From contig JBQNCA010000023.1 of assembly GCA_052169645.1 (NCBI GenBank), positions 1-24,366 on the forward strand: a stretch of 24,366 bases of DNA. The letters run 5' to 3'. Positions within the stretch are counted from its first letter, which is position 1. Every line of letters starts with the position of its first letter. Below are positions 1-6,755 of this stretch, one piece after another. The notes under the pieces are model-generated. The model ran no database searches and was not told the origin of the DNA. It was given only the letters and a program-made list of their open reading frames with translations. The stretch comes from JAIKWW01 sp052169645. GTDB taxonomy: Bacteria; Bacillota; Clostridia; Peptostreptococcales; Anaerovoracaceae. The translations under genes were made by a program, and so were the position numbers.

Positions 1-55
1 GCCATTAGCCATTAGCCATTAGCCATTAGCCATTAGCCATTAGCCATTAGCCATT
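1..55. repeat. Heptanucleotide tandem array, unit GCCATTA
   Basis: Almost eight perfect copies of the 7-base unit GCCATTA run from the first base of the window to position 55, where the phase breaks into a T-rich stretch. There is no sequence change between copies. The array touches the window edge, so its real length and left border are unknown. Seven is not a multiple of three, so copy number change would shift any reading frame that ran through it. No open frame or gene start is seen inside it. Confidence 0.95.
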
Positions 56-315
56 TTGCAGTTAGTTTTAATTATCTATAACTGTATTTATATGCTTATT
101 TTTATAATCATTCGTTATAATGTAGTATAGCATAATTCATATTTCAATACAACGTTTTAAGTCCTTTATATACATTTTTACACTTATAACCTTAGTTATC
201 GCATCAAAAATATCATTACTAATTATTTTTATAAAATAAAATTAAAATTTTTTTAAATTGTTCATTTTCCATTCATAATCTTTTATTTAATTTCCGCTCA
301 CAGTCATTGCAAAGC

Positions 316-343
316 TTGCCATAATTATCGGTATTGTTATAAT
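316..343 (+). promoter_or_regulatory. Sigma-A-type promoter for the CLC transporter gene
   Basis: TTGCCA at 316-321 and a perfect TATAAT at 338-343 are separated by 16 bases. Transcription would begin near 350, just before the transporter gene. Positions 56-315 are very AT-rich and hold no gene or other structure that I can support. Confidence 0.55.
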
Positions 344-443
344 AATTACTGAACATAATATTTATTTGAAGCTTTCGATACAAACTTTAGAACACAAAAC
401 AAATATGAGAAAATTAAACAGACATAACAATATATGGGAGCAT

Positions 444-1706
444 ATGCTTCTCCGCTTCGATATAAAAGCCAGACATGAATTTCGCCATTTCAAATTTTTC
501 TTAAAATGGCTGATATTGGCAATGACTATAGGGATTATATGTGGAATTTCAGGATCTGCATTTCATTATGTCACTACCTTCACCGAATTTTTTTTTATAG
601 AACATTCTCTGCTGATTTTACTACTGCCCATATCCGGAGCAATCATTGTAGCCATCTATCGATTGTTTCACATATATAATGATGAAGGTACAAATTCCAT
701 ACTGCGAGCTGCCCGTGCGGAATCCGATTCGGCTCTAAGAGTGGCACCTCTGATATTTGTCAGCACATGTCTCACCCAGATATGCGGCGGTTCTGCGGGT
801 CGTGAAGGTGCTGCGCTTCAAATAGGCGGAAGTGTAGGTTCTTTCATGGGGCGCAAGCTCAAACTTTCTAAAAGCGAAATTCAACTGCTCGTAATGTGCG
901 GAATGAGCGCAACCTTCTGCGCCTTGTTCGGTGCTCCGCTTTCAGCTGCTTTATTTTCAATAGAAGTAGCCGGTGTGGGAACAGTATTTTTTGCCGGTCT
1001 TGTCCCTTCCGTTATAGCTTCAATAATTGCAATGATGATAGCTCAAGGCTTGGGAGTACACGGCTTTGATTTTATACACGCTGCCGCTCAATCTTATGAA
1101 CTTACGAACTTTGCAAAGGTTCTGCTGTTTGCAGCCATGTGCGCTTACCTGAGCATAATATATTGCTCCGCTATACATCATGCAATGCGTTTTTATACTT
1201 CGGTTTTTAAAAATCCGTATGTACGCATATGTGCCGGTGCATTCATCGTAATTTTACTCAGTCTGATTTTTCACAGTACTGAATACAATTGTGCAGGGAT
1301 ACCCGTTATATATAAAGCTCTTTCAGGTGAAGCATCTCCTTTCGCATTTATTTTAAAACTTATACTTACAGCCGCTACAATAGGCTGCGGCTTCAAAGGC
1401 GGTGAAATAATTCCTACATTATTTATAGGCTCCACTTTCGGCTGTGCCATAGCTCCTTTTTTCGGGCTCGATCCGGTATTTGCCGCTGAGATAGGGCTGA
1501 TTGCAATGTTTTGCGGAGCTGTAAACTGTCCTCTTACAAGTCTTTTACTGAGTGTGGAATTATTCGGCTGTGAAAATTTTATATTTTTCGGATTGGCGGG
1601 AGCGGTCAGTTATATGCTGAGCGGATATTACAGCCTTTACAGCGGTCAGAAATTTATGAACTCAAAGCTGGTTCCGGTTCCGTTTGAAAAATCGGCAAAT
1701 AAATGA
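444..1706 (+). CDS. CLC-family anion channel/antiporter, CLC-F-like motifs
   Basis: Multi-pass inner-membrane protein of the CLC chloride channel / proton antiporter family. Counting from an in-frame upstream TTG at 366, the gating-glutamate motif GREGA is at 145-149, the selectivity-loop equivalent reads EGTNSI near 107-112 instead of GSGIP, and the third motif is GFKGGEIIP at 342-350 instead of GxFxP. These departures resemble the bacterial CLC-F branch, which exports fluoride in exchange for protons, so fluoride export is a reasonable inference but chloride is not excluded. The start is uncertain: ATG at 444 has GGGAG three bases before it; ATG at 405 and TTG at 366 are in frame but lack a ribosome binding site. 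From 444 the protein has 420 residues and begins about 16 residues before the first membrane helix. A promoter lies at 316-343. The leucine-rich repeat gene follows after about 36 bases. Confidence 0.85.
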   Translation: MLLRFDIKARHEFRHFKFFLKWLILAMTIGIICGISGSAFHYVTTFTEFFFIEHSLLILLLPISGAIIVAIYRLFHIYNDEGTNSILRAARAESDSALRVAPLIFVSTCLTQICGGSAGREGAALQIGGSVGSFMGRKLKLSKSEIQLLVMCGMSATFCALFGAPLSAALFSIEVAGVGTVFFAGLVPSVIASIIAMMIAQGLGVHGFDFIHAAAQSYELTNFAKVLLFAAMCAYLSIIYCSAIHHAMRFYTSVFKNPYVRICAGAFIVILLSLIFHSTEYNCAGIPVIYKALSGEASPFAFILKLILTAATIGCGFKGGEIIPTLFIGSTFGCAIAPFFGLDPVFAAEIGLIAMFCGAVNCPLTSLLLSVELFGCENFIFFGLAGAVSYMLSGYYSLYSGQKFMNSKLVPVPFEKSANK

Positions 1707-1742
1707 TATGCATTAAAACATTAAAATGAAAGGATGCTTTCC

Positions 1743-2585
1743 ATGGAAAAAATAAAAGATAAAAACGACATCAGCGGATACAGCTTTGCATCCGACGATC
1801 ATCAAACTTCAATTTTATCGTTTTCCGATCGTGAGGCTACAGATATTACACTCCCGGAATATATAAACGGAAAGCCCTTACGAAAAATAGGCTTCAGTGC
1901 ATTCAGAGGTATGGAAAATCTGCGCACCGTCACCATGCCGGACACCGTTCATATTATTGAAAATTCAGCCTTCCGTAGCTGTCCGGCGCTCACGAATGTA
2001 GTGCTTTCAAAAAATACTCATAACCTTGCCGCCTATGCCTTTGCTTCCTGCAATCAGCTCAAAACGGTAACTCTCCCAAGTGACTTACGAAATCTGTCCG
2101 ATAAGACCTTCAACAAATGCTATGCGCTGACGGAATTTATAATTATAGATAAAAATAAAAATGACGGTTCTTCAAAACGTTTTGCAGTTGCATCTCGCAA
2201 TGAGCATCGTCGATTCGGATTTATGCAGGCAAGCATTATATATTTTGATAATTACAGCATGAAAAAATATGATGAGGGCTATTCCGTAATTCAGGAATTT
2301 GAGGATCTTTTCAATATAGCTGAATACAGGCTGTACAACCCCGAGCAGCTTCCGGATTACATGCGAAACATATATGAAAATGCAATTCGTATGTTCATTC
2401 CCAAGCTGATCAGAGAGGATCAGGTGGCAAGACTTACCTCTGCGGGTAATCTCGGAATGATAAGTCCTCAGAAGCTTGATTCTTATATAGAGCTTGCCGG
2501 CACCGTAAAAGGCAGCTGTCTTGCATATTTGCTGGAATTCAAAGAAAAAAATTATAAACGTCCCGAACCGGATTTTTCTCTTTAA
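1743..2585 (+). CDS. BspA-type leucine-rich repeat protein, cytoplasmic
   Basis: Protein of 280 residues with about four tandem LRR_5 (BspA-type) repeats in its first half. Typical pieces are IGFSAFRGMENLRTVTMPD, IENSAFRSCPALTNVVLS and YAFASCNQLKTVTLPSDL. No signal peptide or membrane helix is present, so unlike many BspA proteins it should stay in the cytoplasm. The second half is mostly helical with no motif I recognise. An ATG at 1734 lies directly on the ribosome binding site (GAAAGG ends at 1733), so the ATG at 1743, nine bases after it, is the better start. It follows the CLC transporter closely and the two may be co-transcribed; the hairpin at 2595-2642 ends the unit. LRR_5 repeats usually mediate protein binding; the partner is unknown. 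Confidence 0.8.
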   Translation: MEKIKDKNDISGYSFASDDHQTSILSFSDREATDITLPEYINGKPLRKIGFSAFRGMENLRTVTMPDTVHIIENSAFRSCPALTNVVLSKNTHNLAAYAFASCNQLKTVTLPSDLRNLSDKTFNKCYALTEFIIIDKNKNDGSSKRFAVASRNEHRRFGFMQASIIYFDNYSMKKYDEGYSVIQEFEDLFNIAEYRLYNPEQLPDYMRNIYENAIRMFIPKLIREDQVARLTSAGNLGMISPQKLDSYIELAGTVKGSCLAYLLEFKEKNYKRPEPDFSL

Positions 2586-2594
2586 ATGCACATA

Positions 2595-2642
2595 AAAAAT
2601 AGAGGAACATCATGTATATATTTCATGATTTTCCTCTATTTT
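2595..2642 (+). terminator. Long intrinsic terminator after the LRR gene
   Basis: AAAATAGAGGAA at 2596-2607 pairs with TTCCTCTATTTT at 2631-2642, and the inner arms ATCATG (2609-2614) and CATGAT (2624-2629) extend the stem across one mismatch. A-rich and T-rich outer flanks make it potentially active in both directions. It starts ten bases after the LRR stop codon. Confidence 0.85.
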
Positions 2643-2673
2643 AACCGAAAGTGCAGACACTTTCTTGAACAGC

Positions 2674-2830
2674 CTAAACAGCTATTCCAAGTCTATGTCG
2701 GTACTCTATAAGACTCAAATAATCTGATGATTTTGAGTCCTTTTCATTATACCAGTGAAGATAGTTATTTAAAATAGTAATTAATTTGAAACTTTACTCT
2801 TTTAATTTCATCAATGGAAATATCAGTGTT
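2674..2830 (-). pseudogene. Decayed 3' end of an IS3-family transposase
   Basis: On the minus strand, ending at a TAG at 2674-2676, one frame reads YLHWYNEKDSKSSDYLSLIE followed by YRHRLGIAV. This matches the usual C-terminus of IS3/IS150-group transposases (YIHWYN, then a short gap, then LSPxEYR and LGIAV). Upstream, a different frame reads SIDEIKRVKFQI, like the preceding segment of the same family, so at least one frameshift separates them. The canonical KRI after WYN is replaced and nothing of the DDE core remains. It is a non-functional relic. Its length upstream of about 2830 cannot be defined by eye. Confidence 0.55.
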
Positions 2831-2920
2831 TACAGTAGTTTATTCTTGTAGTTATCCCAGTTTTATATTTTTATTATTCCTAAGACCTATTCATCAGGCT
2901 TTTTCCTCTGTCCCCTTATT

Positions 2921-4057
2921 TTATCTCAAGCATAATGTAACTCTTTTAATTCCTTTCCAATATTCATTATTTTCAAAAAGAATATTGATATTTTTATATG
3001 CAACACCTTCCGTAAACTCATTACTGTTTCGGGGTGGAGAAATTTTAAGCGCTTCATACGGATCAATCCACTCTCTTCTTTCATCAAATTCAAGATCGAT
3101 ACAAACATCTCCGATGAAAAATGTTTTTGAGCCTGTTATAACAGCCTTTACTATGGTGGCATCATATAGAGAACAGGCGGAGTTCGTTAAGTTTTTTGCC
3201 TGCACCCCTATCGTGACGGGATTATAATTGTCTGTACCTGTTAAGGTATAAATACCACTTACTTCTCCGGGAGCTAAAATGATTTTTTCACAATCCTTTA
3301 CATCGGATGTCTCGGCATTTTCAAGCTCCAACCCTTTATAAAGACAATCTTCAAACGTATCGCTTCCCAAAGAAAACGCACGTCCGACACTTGTTCTGAA
3401 TATAATGCCGTTTGAATTTTCGGATTGAGTTTTTATTTGCGGAGCAAGCTCTGCATAAAGCTCATCATAAGGTTTTACAGCAACAGCTCCTTTATCCGCC
3501 TCACAAATATCAAAATATTTCGTTTCATCTTCGACATCACCTTTTAATCTGATGCCGCTAATATCCATTCTTATATCAAGCGCACCTGTATCAACCAAAA
3601 CAGGAAATTTCTCGGAAACTGAATTTATAAATTTCATCAATCTGTCATAAGAGATTTTAAGTTCCTCAAGCGAACTTACATTTGCTATATATGCAAATTG
3701 AGGGTCTACGTATTCAATCGTATCTGCGCCTAAATCATTTGAAGAAGTAAATTGCTCAATTACATATTCGCTAAAAACTTCATCAAAATTGCTCCATACA
3801 TAAGACGGTGTAAGGGGCTGGCGTGAAACGGTTATCATAAATTTAAGTTCCGGATATTGTTTGAGCTGCACAATGTAATGCCGCTTATATTCGGAATCTC
3901 TTTGCAATGTATAAGAATTTTCTCCATAAACATCATCAAGGTATTGAATAATCTGCGTTTCATCTTCTTTTGCATGTGAACAGCCGGTTAATAATATAAT
4001 GGCAATTCCCAAAATAATTAAACTGACTGAAATGACTAAAATGCTGTATTTTTTCAT
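2921..4057 (-). CDS. Predicted lipoprotein of unknown function
   Basis: Protein of 378 residues with a clear lipoprotein signal: MKK, a hydrophobic stretch, then the lipobox LLTGC with the lipidated cysteine at residue 26. It should be anchored on the outer face of the membrane. The mature part is rich in charged and aromatic residues and shows no domain I recognise. The start at 4057 is preferred over an upstream in-frame ATG at 4117 because GGAG stands six bases before it and the signal peptide then begins correctly. An extended -10 promoter lies at 4103-4111, giving a leader of about 40 bases. It is transcribed alone, convergent with the LRR gene. Confidence 0.8.
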   Translation of the reverse strand: MKKYSILVISVSLIILGIAIILLTGCSHAKEDETQIIQYLDDVYGENSYTLQRDSEYKRHYIVQLKQYPELKFMITVSRQPLTPSYVWSNFDEVFSEYVIEQFTSSNDLGADTIEYVDPQFAYIANVSSLEELKISYDRLMKFINSVSEKFPVLVDTGALDIRMDISGIRLKGDVEDETKYFDICEADKGAVAVKPYDELYAELAPQIKTQSENSNGIIFRTSVGRAFSLGSDTFEDCLYKGLELENAETSDVKDCEKIILAPGEVSGIYTLTGTDNYNPVTIGVQAKNLTNSACSLYDATIVKAVITGSKTFFIGDVCIDLEFDERREWIDPYEALKISPPRNSNEFTEGVAYKNINILFENNEYWKGIKRVTLCLR

Positions 4058-4102
4058 TGATATCTCCAACAAATTCAAATTTTTTCTCTGCATATTTGTT
4101 AT

Positions 4103-4111
4103 ATTATACCA
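4103..4111 (-). promoter_or_regulatory. Extended -10 promoter for the lipoprotein gene
   Basis: On the minus strand the sequence reads TGGTATAAT, a perfect TGnTATAAT extended -10 element. There is no good -35 hexamer at the expected distance, as is usual for this class. It lies about 46 bases before the start codon at 4057. Confidence 0.5.
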
Positions 4112-4390
4112 TTTCAAAGCTGCTTTTCCTACCGGCAGATTTCCTACTTGTTTTCAAATTGCCCGTCCTTATTATATTTCGCCCGAATTATATGCGCTAA
4201 ACTGTCACTGCCATTTTTCATAATTCGCTACATCCTTTGATATGACTGCGCTTGGAGAATCCGCAGCGTTCTGACGTAGGAGTTTTTTCTTGAACCGGAA
4301 TCTTTTTTCTTGTCGGCACAGTCTCCGGCTCTTTGATTCTTCTTCGCTTTTGCTCATCGAATCCGCCACTTAAGTATTAACAACTTATAA
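4112..4390. other. Non-coding stretch with a weak small-ORF candidate
   Basis: No convincing gene is seen. On the minus strand a 50-codon frame starts with ATG at 4357 and ends at 4205, and a second minus frame is open without a start from about 4376 to 4218, ending in CGFSKRSHIKGCSEL. Both are rich in Lys, Arg and Glu. Neither has a good ribosome binding site and they overlap in different frames, so at most one can be real. The stretch may be a decayed gene. Confidence 0.3.
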
Positions 4391-4447
4391 CCGCCACATA
4401 CCTTGATATTTCAACGTATGTAGCAGTTTTATCAACACTTTTTATCC
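4391..4447. repeat. Hairpin repeat, copy 1
   Basis: The arms ACATAC (near 4395-4400) and GTATGT surround a loop containing TTGATATTTCAAC, followed by TATCAACACTTTTTATCC. The same layout recurs about 30 bases downstream at 4477-4535, so the two look like diverged copies of one element. Confidence 0.55.
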
Positions 4448-4476
4448 ACCCTTAATCTTCCTGCAAAAAAGATTGA

Positions 4477-4535
4477 ATCGCTATACATATTGACTTTTCA
4501 ACATGTACAGCGATTATCATCAACTCTTTTTGTCC
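4477..4535. repeat. Hairpin repeat, copy 2
   Basis: ATCGCTATACAT (4477-4488) can pair with ATGTACAGCGAT across a loop containing TTGACTTTTCAAC, with one mismatch in the stem. It is followed by ATCATCAACTCTTTTTGTCC, which matches the tail of copy 1. The T-run after each stem would allow plus-strand termination, but no plus-strand gene lies before it. Confidence 0.55.
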
Positions 4536-4584
4536 TATATGCTTAGAAATATTACTTTAATCTAAAATCATACAAAAAATTCCG

Positions 4585-4629
4585 AAACGAAAATCACCTT
4601 CATTATTTTAACAAAGGCGATTTTCGTTT
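4585..4629 (-). terminator. Intrinsic terminator after the nitroreductase gene
   Basis: AAACGAAAATC with CCTT (4585-4600) pairs with AAGG and GATTTTCGTTT (about 4614-4629), with one mismatch and a loop of about twelve bases. On the minus strand it follows the nitroreductase stop by about 50 bases and leads into a T-rich run (AATTTTTTG). The symmetric A/T flanks could make it bidirectional. Confidence 0.75.
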
Positions 4630-4677
4630 TAAATTTATATAGGTTTTTAAAAAGGGAATTTCAATTTATCTATGTAT

Positions 4678-5334
4678 TTATCGATAGAACTGCACAATGT
4701 CCTCAAGCTGCTTTCTGCCCGGACTTTTCAGCTCGCCGTCCGGCTTTCCTACGGGCATCATTGCGGCAAGAAACCAGCCGTCACGCCTGAAGCCTATCTC
4801 CTTTTCCACGAGATTTTCTATATCTTTATGGAGCCAGTTTTGGCTGGTCATAAGCGTCGTGCCGTAGCCCATTTCCTGCATGGTAAGCACGGCATGCTCG
4901 AGTGCGGAGCCGAGCCCCATCATAGCAGGACTTTGAAGCTGCAGTTCATCTATCATTTTCTGAGGTCTTTTCAACATCACATATTCAGCTTGCGCATTGG
5001 CGGGTGCGGTGAAAGAGTATATGAGAATAAGTACCGGAGCATCGAGTGCAAACAATGTAAAAAGCCTTGTAAACTTCTCGAAGCGCTTAGCTCTGCTTTC
5101 ATCAATTTCGGACAATTCCGCTGACAAAGCCTTCTGTTTTTCGACTATAAGTTCTCTGAGCTTATTCTTGAAATCTTCATTTCTTACTACTATAAAATAC
5201 CAATTTTGTTCATTTTCACTCGACTGTCCGACTCTTACCGCATCGAGTATCTTTAAAATATCCTTGTCGGGCACGGGATCGGCTTTAAAACGCCTCACAC
5301 TCTGCCTCGAATATATAAGATCGTGAAGCTCCAT
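4678..5334 (-). CDS. Nitroreductase-family FMN oxidoreductase
   Basis: Protein of 218 residues of the nitroreductase-like family, which binds FMN and uses NAD(P)H to reduce nitro groups, quinones, flavins or similar acceptors. The N-terminal signature RQSVRRF at residues 10-16 is the phosphate-binding part of the FMN site, followed by ILKILDAVRVGQSSENEQNW, where the family has its conserved Pro/Ser-rich flavin loop. The C-terminal half keeps an EMGYGTTLM stretch that corresponds to the second flavin-contact region. ATG at 5334 is chosen because AAGGAG lies ten bases upstream; a GTG at 5343 is in frame but overlaps that site. It starts about 15 bases after the stop of the 5350-6471 gene and is probably co-transcribed with it. 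The physiological substrate cannot be told from sequence. Confidence 0.85.
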   Translation of the reverse strand: MELHDLIYSRQSVRRFKADPVPDKDILKILDAVRVGQSSENEQNWYFIVVRNEDFKNKLRELIVEKQKALSAELSEIDESRAKRFEKFTRLFTLFALDAPVLILIYSFTAPANAQAEYVMLKRPQKMIDELQLQSPAMMGLGSALEHAVLTMQEMGYGTTLMTSQNWLHKDIENLVEKEIGFRRDGWFLAAMMPVGKPDGELKSPGRKQLEDIVQFYR

Positions 5335-5349
5335 AGCAGACACTCCTTA

Positions 5350-6471
5350 TCAATACAACATATCCTCGCTCGCCTTCATTTTCATAGCATCGGATGCAGT
5401 TTTAAAATTAACGAAATCTTCTCCGTCTTTTCTGATAAAAGCAGTATTTATCTCCGAATCGAGCAGCGGTATTATACTTTCATCAAAATTAGCTATTACA
5501 TTCAACTTAAATATATTGGAATTTTCGGGATCTGCACAAAATTCTCTGCTTTCGTCTCCGGCAAAAAATCTCCATCCCGAATCGGGGAAATTTTTAAAAG
5601 GCTTTTCTCTATACACATAGCAGGGTTTTGCCCCGTCCAAGCTGATTCTGTCTGAAACGAAGCATGCCTGCTCGCTCTTTACCAAAGCTTTCAAATCATC
5701 CTTATTTAATGTAGGGAAATACTCCTTGCTTTTGTACCATGCATATCTCTTCCATACGTTGCAGTTTTCATCGAGGAATAAGCGTTTCGTATTTTCCAAC
5801 ATATAATCAAAGCTCTGCTTAGCCTCATGCAAATCAAAATTTGAATTTTTATATGCGGAATACGTTCCGCCCGTTATAAAGCTTACAGCATAGTCTACCC
5901 AATTATCAAAGGCTTTCAAAAGAACCTTTGTCAAATCTTCTATCATCATAAATGCCGTAGGCTCATCAAAATAATCGCAGAGTACACACTCTCTTATAAT
6001 ATCTGTGCCGAGAGCAAAGTCCCATGCTACAAATCCGTTTGCACCGGTTATATCTCTGCAAAGCAATGCAAATTCTTTACTTTTGTTGAAAACATCTTTG
6101 CCCTTGCTGCTGAGCTTTTCCAATTCCACGGAAAATTCCGGATCGTCGGCTCTTTCAAACTGGACAAACTGCCACTGAGTTCCACGGAAGCAGATATTTC
6201 CTATTGCTCTGTTTGCAGAATTGGTCTCCGTTATTCGAAAATTTTCTGTAAGATTTTCAGAAACCTTTTTTCTGTCTGCGGGGACACCGTTTCTGTCCAC
6301 CAATTTTATCGATGTGAAATTATTTTGCTTTATCAGCGAATGAACTGCTGCCAGCAATACCTGAAATTCCTTTTTTCGAGTATATTCCACATCATTTTTA
6401 AGATCCGATACCGATTTGCGGAATTCATCAATTTCCGTTTCCATATAATTCTTAAAAGTAAGATTGTCCAT
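5350..6471 (-). CDS. DUF1266-like plus DUF2185 (Imm33-like) two-domain protein
   Basis: Protein of 373 residues without signal peptide or membrane helix. Residues about 130-246 (AWDFALGTDIIRECVLCDYF, then FDNWVDYAVSFITGGTYSAY) look like a DUF1266 domain, a helical domain of unknown function. Residues about 268-355 match DUF2185: ACFVSDRIS, YVYREKP, DSGWRFFAGDESREF, NVIANFDESIIPLLDS and TAFIRKDGEDFV. DUF2185 is grouped with polymorphic-toxin immunity proteins (Imm33-like), but it also occurs in solitary housekeeping-like genes, and no toxin gene is nearby. The N-terminal 125 residues are charged and partly helical with no recognised domain. GAGG is eight bases before the ATG. It leads the unit that includes the nitroreductase. 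Confidence 0.7.
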   Translation of the reverse strand: MDNLTFKNYMETEIDEFRKSVSDLKNDVEYTRKKEFQVLLAAVHSLIKQNNFTSIKLVDRNGVPADRKKVSENLTENFRITETNSANRAIGNICFRGTQWQFVQFERADDPEFSVELEKLSSKGKDVFNKSKEFALLCRDITGANGFVAWDFALGTDIIRECVLCDYFDEPTAFMMIEDLTKVLLKAFDNWVDYAVSFITGGTYSAYKNSNFDLHEAKQSFDYMLENTKRLFLDENCNVWKRYAWYKSKEYFPTLNKDDLKALVKSEQACFVSDRISLDGAKPCYVYREKPFKNFPDSGWRFFAGDESREFCADPENSNIFKLNVIANFDESIIPLLDSEINTAFIRKDGEDFVNFKTASDAMKMKASEDMLY

Positions 6472-6674
6472 CAGAATTACCTCATTCGTTTACATCTCTC
6501 ACCGATTCGATAAAAAGGGCGATATCCATAGACGAGCATATCCTTTGCATTCGACCCCTTAAACCGATGTGACAGCCATCAGCACAATATTTGCTTTACT
6601 TTGAAATATAACATTAGTATGCATGTACATCAGACTTGTCATGATATTATATTTATTGAGTGCGTATTTAACGG

Positions 6675-6703
6675 AACCCCGCATCAAGTGCGGGGTTTTC
6701 TTT
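6675..6703 (+). terminator. GC-rich hairpin with plus-strand T-run
   Basis: ACCCCGCA and TGCGGGGT form a perfect stem around a short loop, followed on the plus strand by TTTTCTTT. No plus-strand gene is seen upstream. On the minus strand it would be a second hairpin behind the terminator at 6707-6743, without its own T-run. Confidence 0.65.
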
Positions 6704-6706
6704 ACC

Positions 6707-6743
6707 CAAAAGGCTGTACCGACCCGGAAGCCGGCACAGCCTT
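6707..6743 (-). terminator. Terminator of the flavoprotein/CoA-transferase cluster
   Basis: On the minus strand AAAGGCTGT and CCG pair with CGG and ACAGCCTTTT around a GC-rich loop, about 12 bases after the stop of the 548-residue flavoprotein. The run of T closes the right arm. This marks the end of the 6.7-13.2 kb cluster. Confidence 0.8.
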
Positions 6744-6755
6744 TAAAAGTACGGA

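Noticed and set aside
1..55. Telomere-type repeat
   Set aside because: The unit only loosely resembles eukaryotic telomeres, and the surrounding sequence is plainly bacterial.
56..443. Fluoride riboswitch before the CLC gene
   Set aside because: No GGTG...CTGATGGCTCCTAC-type elements are present, and the predicted transcript start leaves too little leader.
2172..2591. 139-residue minus-strand ORF over the LRR gene
   Set aside because: It is antisense to a well-supported gene, has no family features, and mirrors the LRR codon pattern. Other long antisense frames over valS and the flavoproteins were rejected for the same reason.
2712..2745. Terminator-like hairpin GACTCAAA/TTTGAGTC with CTTTTC after it
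   Set aside because: It lies inside the transposase relic and follows no plus-strand gene; a real terminator for the LRR gene already stands at 2595-2642.
4391..4535. Short CRISPR-like array
   Set aside because: Only two diverged units, each self-complementary with its own stem sequence; there are no constant repeats with unique spacers and no cas genes.
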